Positions 15,875-24,870 of a stretch of 38,215 nt of DNA are shown here, piece after piece. Every line of letters starts with the position of its first letter. The first letter of the stretch is position 1. The DNA is taken from positions 1 to 38,215 of the forward strand of contig JAGGZV010000059.1 in assembly GCA_021161835.1 (NCBI GenBank), written 5' to 3'. A program made the position numbers and the translations under genes. The notes beneath the pieces were generated by a model, which was given only the letters and a program-made list of their open reading frames with translations, ran no database searches and had not been told where the DNA came from. The stretch is from Thermotogae bacterium (GTDB lineage: Bacteria > Thermotogota > Thermotogae > UBA12178).

Positions 15875-17080
15875 ATGGCTTATTTCAGGTATGAAGCCGT
15901 TGACAGAAGTGGAAAGAGAGTGACGGGTCGAGTGGAATCTTCCAGTGAGCTCGAAGCAATACGCCTGTTGACGACCCAGGGACTGACGGTGGTAAGGATC
16001 GTGGAACGGAAGAAGACGAAGAGCTTTCTGGACCTTTCAGGTATGATGCAACTTTCCCTGTCTGAACTTGCCACCTTCTCCCGTCAGCTGTCCACCATGG
16101 TTGGTGCCGGCGTCAGGATACGCGGCGCTCTGATGGTCTTGAGCGAGCAACCGGTGTTTTCAAAAAGGTTTCGAAGATACATAAGAAACGTGGTCATAGC
16201 TCTGGAACAGGGTAAGAGCTTTGCAGATGCCCTGAAGGAGCAGAAAGTTTTCGATCCTATTTTCATAAATCTCGTGAGGGCTGGTGAAACCGGCGGAGTC
16301 CTGGATGAAACTCTGGATAAGATAGCGGCATTCTATGAGGACACCTTTACGATACAGAACGAAGTTAAATCAGCGATGGCATATCCGAAGTTCATCCTGG
16401 GATTTGCGGTACTCCTCGTTTTTGTTATAACCCTTTTCATCCTTCCTAATCTCATATCGGCTTTCGGAAGCGTGCCAAAAACAGGAATGCTTGGGCTTTT
16501 GATGGGTTTAAACAGATTGCTGAAGGCTCACTGGCCTGTACTCATGGTGGTCTTTGCCGCCGGATTCGTGGGTTTTAAGGTGTTCATGAACACAAGAAGT
16601 GGCAAGAGCTTCAAGGAATTCGTGGGTATGCTAATCCCACCTGTGAGAGCTCTTCGTATGGATATGAGTATGGAAAGGTTCTGTAAAACCTTCGCAACGT
16701 TGATAGAAAGCGGTGTAGGATTAGAAGAATCCCTGAGAATGGCAGCCGATGTATCGGAGAGTAATAAGATAAAAATAGCTGTGGAAGAGGCTATAGAGGA
16801 CATAAGGAGTGGTGAAACGGTAAGCAGGGCGCTCATGAAGAAAGGTATATTTCCTCGTCTCGTTATAAGCATGATATCCACGGGGGAAGAGACAGGTAGG
16901 GTTGGGGAAGTCATGGAAAAAGTCGCCAGATTTTACAGTGAGCGTGTACGGACGGGCGTGAAAAGATTGGTTTCCATGGTCGAACCCATTATGATAGTGA
17001 TGATAGGTGGATTCATAGCTTTTCTGGCCTACACAATGTACACCGCGATTTTCAGCATGCAACGGGCCATAGGTGGTTAA
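15875..17080 (+). CDS. Type II secretion/type IV pilus inner-membrane platform protein (GspF/PilC family)
   Basis: The 401-residue protein has the standard family layout. A cytoplasmic N-terminal extension (YFRYEAVDRSGKRVTGRVES) is followed by two T2SSF domains (about 68-190 and 270-395), each with LATFSRQLSTMVGAGVRI-like and LVRAGETGGVLDETLDKIA-like motifs. Membrane helices lie near 170-192, 220-240 and 370-393. It forms the inner-membrane platform that the assembly ATPase turns to extract pilins. It is the first gene of the pil operon, preceded by CGGGGGGA. The ATPase (GspE/PilB) and prepilin peptidase are not in this window. Length and motifs are complete. Confidence 0.93.
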   Translation: MAYFRYEAVDRSGKRVTGRVESSSELEAIRLLTTQGLTVVRIVERKKTKSFLDLSGMMQLSLSELATFSRQLSTMVGAGVRIRGALMVLSEQPVFSKRFRRYIRNVVIALEQGKSFADALKEQKVFDPIFINLVRAGETGGVLDETLDKIAAFYEDTFTIQNEVKSAMAYPKFILGFAVLLVFVITLFILPNLISAFGSVPKTGMLGLLMGLNRLLKAHWPVLMVVFAAGFVGFKVFMNTRSGKSFKEFVGMLIPPVRALRMDMSMERFCKTFATLIESGVGLEESLRMAADVSESNKIKIAVEEAIEDIRSGETVSRALMKKGIFPRLVISMISTGEETGRVGEVMEKVARFYSERVRTGVKRLVSMVEPIMIVMIGGFIAFLAYTMYTAIFSMQRAIGG

Positions 17081-17081
17081 T

Positions 17082-17447
17082 ATGCTTGTTGAATTGCTCA
17101 TTTCTTTGTTGATACTTTCCATCACCCTGCTGACCGTTTTACCATGGTTTGTCGTTCTGGATGCTATTTCATCACGCATGGATGCTCTGGCTTTGGTGAG
17201 TGCCAATGATTATGCCGTAACCTCATCACGCAATGGAAGGATCGTTGAAATCCTCGAATCGATCAGTCCAAAAGGGCTGTGGCTGGAAAAGAGAATCGTT
17301 ATACCCGGTGATTTCGAGATATGGACGCCGGACTATGGAGGATTGAAATACAAGGATGGGTACTGCATCAGAGGCGGTACGGTGCGGGCAGGGAAATATG
17401 TATTCAGTGTGATGCCTGTCACAGGGGTCATTGTGAAGAAGAGGTGA
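17082..17447 (+). CDS. Pilin-like protein lacking a type III leader peptide
   Basis: The N-terminus MLVELLISLLILSITLL is almost the mature N-terminus of a type IV pilin or pseudopilin (normally FTLVELL with Glu5), but translation cannot begin far enough upstream to encode the usual leader. The frame is closed by TAG at 17070-17072, and there is no Gly for prepilin peptidase. AGGTGG sits five bases before ATG 17082. The remaining 95 residues look like a small globular domain (VIPGDFEIWTPDYGG, VRAGKYVFSVMPVTG). It is placed between GspF and PilM, where minor pilins or pseudopilins may occur. It may insert without processing or be a degenerate minor pilin. Family assignment rests on the N-terminal helix alone. 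Confidence 0.6.
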   Translation: MLVELLISLLILSITLLTVLPWFVVLDAISSRMDALALVSANDYAVTSSRNGRIVEILESISPKGLWLEKRIVIPGDFEIWTPDYGGLKYKDGYCIRGGTVRAGKYVFSVMPVTGVIVKKR

Positions 17448-17454
17448 AGAATGC

Positions 17455-18501
17455 GTGGCACTCTTTAGGCACTTCGTGGTGTCGGTGACAACGAACCAGT
17501 TCAGGGTCACCGCGATGAGATGTAAACTCAAGGGCAGAAAACTGCTACCCATAGCTTATAAAACTGTCAACCTGGAGGCAGTTTCGGATGAGCAGACGGT
17601 GGTAAAAGCGTTCAGGAGTGCTGCCAGTAAAATCTCACCTGATCCGGAAGACTACGTGGTTACGGATATACCTTTGAACGAAGTCGTGTTCAGACGGTTC
17701 GAGGTCCCTGCTATTCTCGTGGAGCAGGGTAAAGGCCGTCGTAAGAACAGTGAGGCACTGAAATTGCATGTTGCAAATGAAATGGGCATAGATCCTTCCT
17801 CTTTCCTGGTACATCCCGTGAGCGTGAGCGCTGCCGGTGATAAAAGAAGGGTTCTCATGGTGGTAGTAAAGCAGGAAACGATTTCCAGATGGGTCATGAA
17901 CATGACGACAGGTGGCTTTCCTGAACCGGATGTACTGGACGTGAGCCCGTTGAAGTGGTTTTACGTCCTGGACTGGGCAAACATGGATGTTTCTTTCATA
18001 CTTGTGATGATAGACATGGATTACACCATGGTGAGTATCTTTTTGAACAAACATCTTTACAACCTTTCCATTTCATTAGATACGAATTTGATGGCGACGC
18101 TCGGCGCCCTCGCGGATGCCTTCGGTGCCGGTGAACACGATATATTCTCCATGATGCAGGAAGGGAGAGTCGATGAAGCGGTCTTACTGGATGTTTTTTC
18201 TTCAACAATGCTTTACGAGATTTCAAGAAATGTTTCCTTTCTGGTGAGTTCTACACCTGAGATGTCCACCGGAAGACTCGAGGATATTGCACCTGTAACG
18301 TACATAATGTCCCCGTGGAACAATGTAGGTGACATGGTCATAAGAGCATTCGAACGATTCGGCGCTTTCCCATTCCCGAATATAACTCTGAAGCGTGCTC
18401 CTCTTTTATACGGTATTCCGAAAAAAGTACCCCTGGAAGCCTATGCTCTCGCTTTAAGAGGGGGTAGTGATTTTGTTAAAGGTCAACCTTTACCCGCATA
18501 A
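17455..18501 (+). CDS. pilM: PilM-like actin-fold pilus assembly protein
   Basis: This 348-residue protein sits in the PilM position of a pilM-N-O-P-Q order. It has weak ASKHA-like strands (RVTAMRCKLKG, VVTDIPLNEVVFRRFEVP, FILVMIDMDYTMVSIFLN) resembling PilM/GspL cytoplasmic domains, but classic ATP motifs are hard to see, so identification depends mainly on synteny. PilM would bind the N-terminal tail of PilN on the cytoplasmic face; the next product starts with such a tail (LLKVNLYPHK). It starts at GTG 17455, seven bases after GAGGTGA, and its end overlaps pilN by 35 bases. Confidence 0.7.
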   Translation: MALFRHFVVSVTTNQFRVTAMRCKLKGRKLLPIAYKTVNLEAVSDEQTVVKAFRSAASKISPDPEDYVVTDIPLNEVVFRRFEVPAILVEQGKGRRKNSEALKLHVANEMGIDPSSFLVHPVSVSAAGDKRRVLMVVVKQETISRWVMNMTTGGFPEPDVLDVSPLKWFYVLDWANMDVSFILVMIDMDYTMVSIFLNKHLYNLSISLDTNLMATLGALADAFGAGEHDIFSMMQEGRVDEAVLLDVFSSTMLYEISRNVSFLVSSTPEMSTGRLEDIAPVTYIMSPWNNVGDMVIRAFERFGAFPFPNITLKRAPLLYGIPKKVPLEAYALALRGGSDFVKGQPLPA

Positions 18502-19045
18502 AATCAAGAGAATAAAATTGAAAACTTTTTTGATACTGCTTCTGGCACTCTCGCTGGCTGCCTTCTCCATCATATACTCATACTCGTTTTTCCTGTATTT
18601 GAAACAGATGAGTGTTGCCGCAAGATACCTTGCAGCCATATCGAAAGCTGGCATTGTTATAACGGGCAACCTTGAAAAAGACATAAGTAGTATAAAAACA
18701 CGGATCCAAGAGTATCAAAGACGGAGCAGGGTAATGACGTTGAGGATAAACAAAATGATCGATTTTTTGAGAGCGGAATATCCCGAACATCTGTTCTTTG
18801 GATTTCTTGCGGATATAACATCGAGTTCAGAAAGCGATCGACGTATCGTGAAAAACGTGATGTACGATGGAAAAAGTATGAAATTAAAACTTTGGGAGGT
18901 TACCAGCGACAGATCACAACTCCTTAAAGACCTCGAATTTTTGACTGAAAAGTATCAGCTGGCAGTAAAATCAAGGCGTTACTCCGAATATCACCTGGGA
19001 TCTCTGAAAATATCCGAGCTGTCTCTGGAGGTAGTGAAAAGATGA
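18467..19045 (+). CDS. pilN: PilN-like pilus assembly protein
   Basis: The 192-residue product starts with the short motif KVNLYPHKIKR. PilN proteins carry an IN(L/F)LP-type sequence there to dock into PilM. A single membrane helix follows (about residues 19-43), then a periplasmic part with a coiled-coil-prone stretch (ISSIKTRIQEYQRRS) and a ferredoxin-like domain. This is the PilN topology. It begins within pilM and overlaps pilO by ATGA. The start may be GTG 18467 or TTG 18473; the GGGGG upstream is better spaced for the latter. Confidence 0.78.
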   Translation: MILLKVNLYPHKIKRIKLKTFLILLLALSLAAFSIIYSYSFFLYLKQMSVAARYLAAISKAGIVITGNLEKDISSIKTRIQEYQRRSRVMTLRINKMIDFLRAEYPEHLFFGFLADITSSSESDRRIVKNVMYDGKSMKLKLWEVTSDRSQLLKDLEFLTEKYQLAVKSRRYSEYHLGSLKISELSLEVVKR

Positions 19046-19485
19046 TAGAAAAGATTCTATTGCGAAGAAAGCTCAGCATGCTGATGGCACTGCTGATATT
19101 CGCAACCATTTTGTTTATTGGTCTTTACCCTAGGGTGACAAGAGAAACGAGATTAATAGGAGAATTCGGAGAGGTGGTAAGACAGCTGGAGAGAGAGGTG
19201 AATGAATACGACCGTTTGAAGAGTATCTACGATAGACTCAAGGAATTCGTTGAACTGAACACCCGGTTGCCGGAAGAGGCGGTAAAACCTGATAGGGAAA
19301 TAGATTTTGTGTTCAAAGGTGAGTGGGAGAAGATGAACAGGCTGATCTCTGAACTCGTGAATAGCAGAAAGCACAGAGTGGAGTTACTCGTTATAGAAAA
19401 TGATCTTTCACTGCCATTCATGTTGATAACCACCGAAAATGAGGTTACCATGAAGTTGAAATTCTCGGAGATGATGGAAAGATGA
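19042..19485 (+). CDS. pilO: PilO-like pilus assembly protein
   Basis: This is a 147-residue bitopic protein with a membrane helix at about 12-30. A coiled-coil stretch with heptad-like spacing follows (EVVRQLEREVNEYDRLKSI), then a small C-terminal alpha/beta domain. PilO pairs with PilN in the periplasm as part of the alignment complex linking platform and secretin. It is short for PilO (often near 200 residues), but its order and topology fit. It overlaps pilN and pilP by four bases on each side. Confidence 0.68.
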   Translation: MIEKILLRRKLSMLMALLIFATILFIGLYPRVTRETRLIGEFGEVVRQLEREVNEYDRLKSIYDRLKEFVELNTRLPEEAVKPDREIDFVFKGEWEKMNRLISELVNSRKHRVELLVIENDLSLPFMLITTENEVTMKLKFSEMMER

Positions 19486-19955
19486 GCAAAAAAGTGAAAA
19501 TCTTCCTGCTGGTTGCCGTTGGCGTTTGGATGGTATTCCTGCTGGTATACATTTACCCGAAGTTGTTCGCTTCCACTCCTTCTGTTTCAAGCTCATCTGG
19601 CCGACCAACGGCAAGAAAAGTGTCGAGTTCAAAAGCATGGAATGAGGAAGAAATAGAGAAGCTTCTCACGATGGCCACACCGGTGGAATTGAGGATCAAC
19701 TTCGATCCTGTCAGGTTGGGTGGGGAAACGCAGGTTAACAGGATCTTGCTGGAAACAAAGAACGAGCTTCCTGCTTACAAATTTCTGGGATTTTCAAAGC
19801 GCGGCGATGAGGTGGTAGGTTTCTTCGAAAAAGAGGGTAAAACCGTTGAAGTACCAGTAGGTGGTAGAATAGATAATTATATACTGTATCATGTTTCGGA
19901 GCTTGGTGCTCTGCTTTTTCACCTGGATGAACACAAGATGTATGTGGTGAGATGA
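19482..19955 (+). CDS. pilP: PilP-like periplasmic pilus assembly protein
   Basis: The 157-residue product has an N-terminal hydrophobic anchor (about 6-28) without a lipobox Cys, then a Ser-rich linker (STPSVSSSSGRPTARKVSSS). A C-terminal beta domain follows, with NRILLETKNELPAYKFLGFSK and VEVPVGGRIDNYIL. The pattern fits PilP/GspC homology-region domains that bind the secretin. Canonical PilP is a lipoprotein, so this version is instead anchored by a helix. Position between pilO and pilQ, overlapping both frames by four bases, is the main evidence. Confidence 0.65.
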   Translation: MSKKVKIFLLVAVGVWMVFLLVYIYPKLFASTPSVSSSSGRPTARKVSSSKAWNEEEIEKLLTMATPVELRINFDPVRLGGETQVNRILLETKNELPAYKFLGFSKRGDEVVGFFEKEGKTVEVPVGGRIDNYILYHVSELGALLFHLDEHKMYVVR

Positions 19956-19984
19956 AAAGTCCTCGGGGAAGGGGTGAAAAGTGT

Positions 19985-22900
19985 ATGAAGAGGCTTTTCA
20001 TCGTGATTGTGGCAATATTAATGGTGGGAAATGTTTTTGCTGTCAGTTTTTTGCGCGTGGAGCCGTTGATACGCGAAAACGATGTGGGGGTAAAACTCGT
20101 ATTCGATGGAAAGGTTGAGAAGTGGAGACTCGGATCGAATCCTTCGAAAACTGTGTACACCCTCCAGATCGATGCTGAAGGAAAAGGTAATTTTGTACTT
20201 CCCATACAGGCAGGCCCTCTGGAAGCTGTATCGCTGATAGCTGGTGAAGGCCAGATATACGTCAATTTCTTTCACATAGTTCCCGTGCGCGAACCAACGA
20301 TCTCGGCTGATGGGAATACATTGAATGTAACCTTCAAGCGTGCAGCCCGTTTTTCAGAAGAGGAATACGTGTTCACGGGAGAAGAATGGCTTCTTAAGGA
20401 CATTCTTAAGTACATAATGGGAAAAAGTTATTTGAATCTAAACTATGTGATATCCGAGAAGCTGGAAACGGAGAAAGTTAAACTCACTATGCGACTGGCT
20501 GGAAAAGGTGCGGACGATGTATTCAGGGATATACTTCTTGCCAAAAGCGGCAGAATATCATATGCTTATTTACCGGATGGAACTCTGTACCTGGGAACAC
20601 CCGATGAAGTCAAGGAGCGGATAGATGAATTCTGGATGACCTACAGCGGAGTCAGGTTGACCAAAGCTACCATAGAGGAATTGCGTTCCAAATTGCCTTC
20701 AAACGTTCTTCTGGAATACTTCGGTGATAAGAGTGTACTTTTCGTATACGGTGATCTACAATCTCATCTTAAAATAGCCAATCTGCTTTCGGTGGTATCT
20801 CCGGTTGCGGAAATTACATATGACTTTTATCCACGCCTGGCTTCAGCAGGTGACAGAGAAAGCATAGCGAAACGACTGGAATCCCTTTTGAAAAATATAA
20901 GAGGTGACGAAACAGGAATACAGATAATCCCCGATCTGCGGTATTCCATCATCGTGGAAGTTGGAGAAGCGAAGATATGGGTACCTGAGAAGTACAGACA
21001 GATGCTCTTGAACTTCCTCGCCAGCTTCGAGTCCAATCTTCTTTCTGAAAAAGAAGAACCACCCGCGAGGGTCCTGAGAAGTCTGAGGATAGAAAACGAC
21101 TCTTTGAGATCCGATATGTCGAAAGTGCTTGATCTATTGGGTATAACAGCTTACAAAGAGGTGGAACACGGGTTGGAGATACTGTGTACACCGAACGAAT
21201 ATGAAGAAATCGTTGAAATATTTAAGGCTCTTAAAGAAAGATATGAACCCATTGTTACCGAAGTGCACAGAATTTCCAGCTATATAGATGCGGATATGGC
21301 CAGAGTACTGTTCGAATCGTTGAAATATACCGGTATAGTTTCTCTTGAACCTATCATTCTCAAAGATAGAAGCATGACAAACGTCATAAGAATAACAGGT
21401 AAAAAGCAACAAATAGAAGAGGCGTTGAAGGGTGTTGAGGAAATACTGGAGTTGCTTGGTGAAGAGAGTGTAAGGAAGCTGTTCAAAGTACCGGACGGTT
21501 CCGCTGAAGAGATGGTTGAAAAGATTTCTCGTGCGTATCCATACCTGGGGGTCGAAAGGGTCGGAGATATCATAATCATATCTGGAGAAGAGAAAGCTGT
21601 TAATGAAGCGTCGCAATTGCTGGAGAGTTTGAAACCTGTAGTGGTGGAACAGGTAGAAGAAATACTACCCATACCGCGCTGGGCGTTGGAAATGGGTGTA
21701 GTGGATACGTTGGAGAACCTGTTTCCTGATGTAGAGCTTAAAGGTTATGATAAGCTTGAGATTCTGAGCGTTAGAGCGAGTAAGAATGAGTATGAGAGAT
21801 TCAAAAAGAGATACGATGAAGTGATGAAAATAGCCAGGGAAAAACATGAGGAGCTGGAAAAGGAAACACTTTCCGCCACCCCGGCTGTGAGGGTTGCAAC
21901 GAACGAATCGACGGTCATAAGGATAGTACCGGTGGTTCCTCAGTTGGATGTAGAGAAGATAAAAGTTCTGGCTTCATTCGAGGGGCTGGACGTGCAGATT
22001 GAAGTGATACAACCATTCGGTTATTTCATAAAGGGTGCGGAGTCCGGCGTGGAAAAATTGATATCCTATATAGAGGGTTGGCGGACAGGTATACAGAAAA
22101 GGACCTTTGAAACTTTCAAACTCAAGGAGGGTATCGATCCATCCAAACTCGATGCTCTTTTCGAGCAGCTAGGGGTGGATGTCAACGTAATGAAAGTAGG
22201 GGATGTTACACTGGTCGTTGGTATGCGTGATGATGTGAAAAAAGCTGGTAAGATCGTGGATGAGCTTGATCTTAGAGTTTCCACCATCACGAGTGTTGCT
22301 ACTTCTGTCGGAGTGAAATTGCGGGAAAAGCCCGAGAGAATCTCCCGAATCTTCAGGGTGTTCCACATCGATCCTACGGTTGATATAGATTCTCTCAAGA
22401 TGTTGATGGGTAGGCTTGGATATGAAATAGATCTCATGAGAATAGGCGAAAAAACGGTTTTTGTTGGTGATCGTAAGGCTCTTGAAGTTTTCCAGGGTAT
22501 AATCGATGACATGCAGCTGTACGTCGAGGAGCAAACCATTCAAGCGGTTTCTACACGGACTACCGAACCTTCCAGAATTTTCAGGGTTCTGGATCTCGAT
22601 GGGCTGGATGTGGAAGAAGTGGCCAACGTGGTGAAGACGTTCTATCCAGATGTGATGGTTTCTCCGTTGGTCAAGTTGAAATTGCTGATCGTTCTTGGAC
22701 CGAAAGTGGATGTGGAAGAGGTAACCAAGCTGGTGGAGACCCTGAAAAGCGTTGCAAAGACCAGAGAAGAGACTTCCATGGTGTCCACCGATTTGAAGCT
22801 TGAACTTTCTGAAGAAACGGAGCATGCTTCCCCCGCGATTTCTGAGGTTGAGAATGAGCTACCATTTGAGTTTTCGGTTAATCCCGATGGCAGCTTTTCT

Positions 22901-24031
22901 ATAGATGTAGCTTCACAACCTCTTGGACTGGTGATCGAAGGTGTTGCTGAAAGATTAGGGAAATCTGTGGCTTTGGTGGATTATCCTGAGGAGAAAGTAG
23001 ATCTCAAGGCAAAGAGCATGACCTGGGAAGGGTTCCTGAATTTCGTGGAAGAGTTCTACGGATACTCTGTTGTGAGCAGGGGTTCTTTGACCATCATTCA
23101 AAAATCCCCGGTGGCGTCCACCGATACAACCGTTGGGATGAAGAAATACGTGTTCAGAGTGAGCCACAACATAGATGAAATAGCGAAACTTGTGGAATTC
23201 TATGGAGGCAGAGTTTATGAGGATAAGGTCAACGAACTTCTCATAGTTACAGGTATATCCGAGGAAACGCGTGAAGTGCTTGAGAGCCTACTTGAAAACC
23301 TGTCAAGACCCAAACCTGTTGTGAAGATATCTGCTGAAATAATCGATAAATCCATTCTCGAAGGTCTTGATCTTTCGCTTTCCTCACTCATCGACCTGGG
23401 ACACGCCGGTTTGACCCTCAGCAGTGAAGGCAACATTGCCGAACTCACATTGAGCAGTACGGTTATAGACATACTCGATTACAGGGAGCTCATGGAAGCC
23501 ATAGGCTCCAAACTTCGGTTTCAAACCACTTTGAGTCTTGACAAGTCCAAGTCAGGAGGGGATGTCCTCTCAAAACCTCAGATAACAACCGTTAGCGGTG
23601 AAGAAGCCAGAATGTTTGTGGGGCAAAAGATACCTTACATTCAGGGATACGATGAGGATGGTAAACCTATAATAGCGTATTCCGAACCTGGTATAGAGCT
23701 CAAGATAACGCCGATAGTCAAAAAAGATGGCACCATTTCTCTCGATATCTTCGTCAAGGTAAGTGATGTTGAATACTACAATCCGACACCCGATTTGACC
23801 TATCCCATAGAAAAAACCAGACAGGCAGAAACGAAAGTGATCGTGACGGAGGATCAGGCGGTGGTCATAGGAGGATTGGTGCGTACGTTTGAAAATGTTC
23901 AGGAATCCAAACTTCCTTTCTTGGGTGATCTGCCGTTCATAGGCCAGTTCTTCAGGAGTTATCAGAAAACACAGGAAAAATCTGATCTTTTGATATTCAT
24001 AACGGCGGAGGTGGTGCAACCTGGTTCGTGA
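19985..24031 (+). CDS. pilQ: Giant PilQ-type secretin with about ten tandem N-domain modules
   Basis: PilQ forms the outer-membrane ring through which pili or substrates pass. This one has 1348 residues, about twice the common length. In order: signal peptide (MKRLFIVIVAILMVGNVFA), an AMIN-like beta domain (about 20-115), and a first STN/N0 domain (about 124-206). Roughly ten related 60-90-residue modules follow (starting near 217, 278, 361, 425, 496, 557, 645, 706, 786 and 862). Then come a second STN domain (about 962-1040), one more module and the secretin barrel (about 1085-1348), with GGLVRTFENVQ and PFLGDLPFIGQFF. The modules have a beta-alpha-beta-beta-alpha look, as in ring-building secretin N domains. 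I chose ATG 19985 because AAGGGGTGA precedes it and it gives a normal signal peptide. ATG 19952, overlapping pilP, would add 11 residues. Confidence 0.93.
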   Translation: MKRLFIVIVAILMVGNVFAVSFLRVEPLIRENDVGVKLVFDGKVEKWRLGSNPSKTVYTLQIDAEGKGNFVLPIQAGPLEAVSLIAGEGQIYVNFFHIVPVREPTISADGNTLNVTFKRAARFSEEEYVFTGEEWLLKDILKYIMGKSYLNLNYVISEKLETEKVKLTMRLAGKGADDVFRDILLAKSGRISYAYLPDGTLYLGTPDEVKERIDEFWMTYSGVRLTKATIEELRSKLPSNVLLEYFGDKSVLFVYGDLQSHLKIANLLSVVSPVAEITYDFYPRLASAGDRESIAKRLESLLKNIRGDETGIQIIPDLRYSIIVEVGEAKIWVPEKYRQMLLNFLASFESNLLSEKEEPPARVLRSLRIENDSLRSDMSKVLDLLGITAYKEVEHGLEILCTPNEYEEIVEIFKALKERYEPIVTEVHRISSYIDADMARVLFESLKYTGIVSLEPIILKDRSMTNVIRITGKKQQIEEALKGVEEILELLGEESVRKLFKVPDGSAEEMVEKISRAYPYLGVERVGDIIIISGEEKAVNEASQLLESLKPVVVEQVEEILPIPRWALEMGVVDTLENLFPDVELKGYDKLEILSVRASKNEYERFKKRYDEVMKIAREKHEELEKETLSATPAVRVATNESTVIRIVPVVPQLDVEKIKVLASFEGLDVQIEVIQPFGYFIKGAESGVEKLISYIEGWRTGIQKRTFETFKLKEGIDPSKLDALFEQLGVDVNVMKVGDVTLVVGMRDDVKKAGKIVDELDLRVSTITSVATSVGVKLREKPERISRIFRVFHIDPTVDIDSLKMLMGRLGYEIDLMRIGEKTVFVGDRKALEVFQGIIDDMQLYVEEQTIQAVSTRTTEPSRIFRVLDLDGLDVEEVANVVKTFYPDVMVSPLVKLKLLIVLGPKVDVEEVTKLVETLKSVAKTREETSMVSTDLKLELSEETEHASPAISEVENELPFEFSVNPDGSFSIDVASQPLGLVIEGVAERLGKSVALVDYPEEKVDLKAKSMTWEGFLNFVEEFYGYSVVSRGSLTIIQKSPVASTDTTVGMKKYVFRVSHNIDEIAKLVEFYGGRVYEDKVNELLIVTGISEETREVLESLLENLSRPKPVVKISAEIIDKSILEGLDLSLSSLIDLGHAGLTLSSEGNIAELTLSSTVIDILDYRELMEAIGSKLRFQTTLSLDKSKSGGDVLSKPQITTVSGEEARMFVGQKIPYIQGYDEDGKPIIAYSEPGIELKITPIVKKDGTISLDIFVKVSDVEYYNPTPDLTYPIEKTRQAETKVIVTEDQAVVIGGLVRTFENVQESKLPFLGDLPFIGQFFRSYQKTQEKSDLLIFITAEVVQPGS

Positions 24032-24848
24032 ACCTGTGGTGGCGGGGAGTTTCTATCCTTCCGATTCTGAAGTTTTAAGACGATCTATTGAAGCGTGTTT
24101 TAAACATCCCGTTGGTCCTGGTGAGTTGCCCTCTTCTCCCGATTTTCTCCTCGCCGGAAAACTATCACTGGTGGTGCCACATGCTGGTTACGTGTTCAGC
24201 GGGCCTGTGGCCAGCTGGGCCTACCTCGAGGCTTCGAAAAGGGGAAAGCCCGGAAAGGTGGTCCTTATAGGTCCGAATCATACGGGTATCGGCGAAATGG
24301 TGGCCGTGTATCCTGAAGGTATCTGGAAAACTCCCATGGGTACGTTGAAAGTCGACGAAGAGATGGTGAAACTTCTTTTAAAGGAGAGCGATTTTCTGGC
24401 TCCCGATTTCAATGCTCATCTGTACGAGCACTCCCTGGAAGTTCAGCTTCCATTCCTCCAGTACATATACGGTGACGAATTCACCATCATTCCTATAACC
24501 ATGATGGATCAGTCGTTGAACACGGCACGGAAACTCGCCAAGCTTCTTGAAACCCTGTTGCCAGAAGGCACGCTTCTTATAGCCTCCTCGGATATGGATC
24601 ATTACGATGATCACGAGACGGCGTGTGAAAAGGATGAAAAGATAATAGCTGCTATTCTGGAGAACGATATGGAGAGAATGTACAACCTTATAAGGGAATA
24701 TGATATAACAGTGTGTGGTTACGGTCCCATAGCCGTGCTCATCTCCATGAGTCATGAGAAGGTGAAACTTTTGAAACATGCTACCAGTGGTGATACAGGT
24801 GGCGACAGGAAAAGGGTTGTTGGATACGCCAGCTTCGTGATAGAATGA
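24021..24848 (+). CDS. AmmeMemoRadiSam system protein B (Memo family), probable CTG start
   Basis: The product has the Memo-family landmarks: [11 protein letters not shown] at the N-terminus, [18 protein letters not shown] (metal-ligand-type His), [28 protein letters not shown] and [14 protein letters not shown]. Memo proteins share the fold of extradiol dioxygenases, and in bacteria are linked to AmmeMemoRadiSam proteins A and the radical SAM partner; neither is adjacent here. Family members start about five residues before the GTG at 24036. The aligned start is CTG at 24021, with GGAGG nine bases upstream; the first ordinary start (24036) lies about 24 bases from that site. CTG is therefore the likely start, overlapping the pilQ end by 11 bases. 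The enzymatic role is unproven. Confidence 0.88.
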   Translation: MVREPVVAGSFYPSDSEVLRRSIEACFKHPVGPGELPSSPDFLLAGKLSLVVPHAGYVFSGPVASWAYLEASKRGKPGKVVLIGPNHTGIGEMVAVYPEGIWKTPMGTLKVDEEMVKLLLKESDFLAPDFNAHLYEHSLEVQLPFLQYIYGDEFTIIPITMMDQSLNTARKLAKLLETLLPEGTLLIASSDMDHYDDHETACEKDEKIIAAILENDMERMYNLIREYDITVCGYGPIAVLISMSHEKVKLLKHATSGDTGGDRKRVVGYASFVIE

Positions 24849-24870
24849 TCAACCAGGGGAGGTGCATAGC

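Noticed and set aside
20018-20275. Minus-strand ORF opposite the start of the secretin gene
   Set aside because: The secretin signal peptide and ribosome binding site occupy the other strand; the minus reading has no support.
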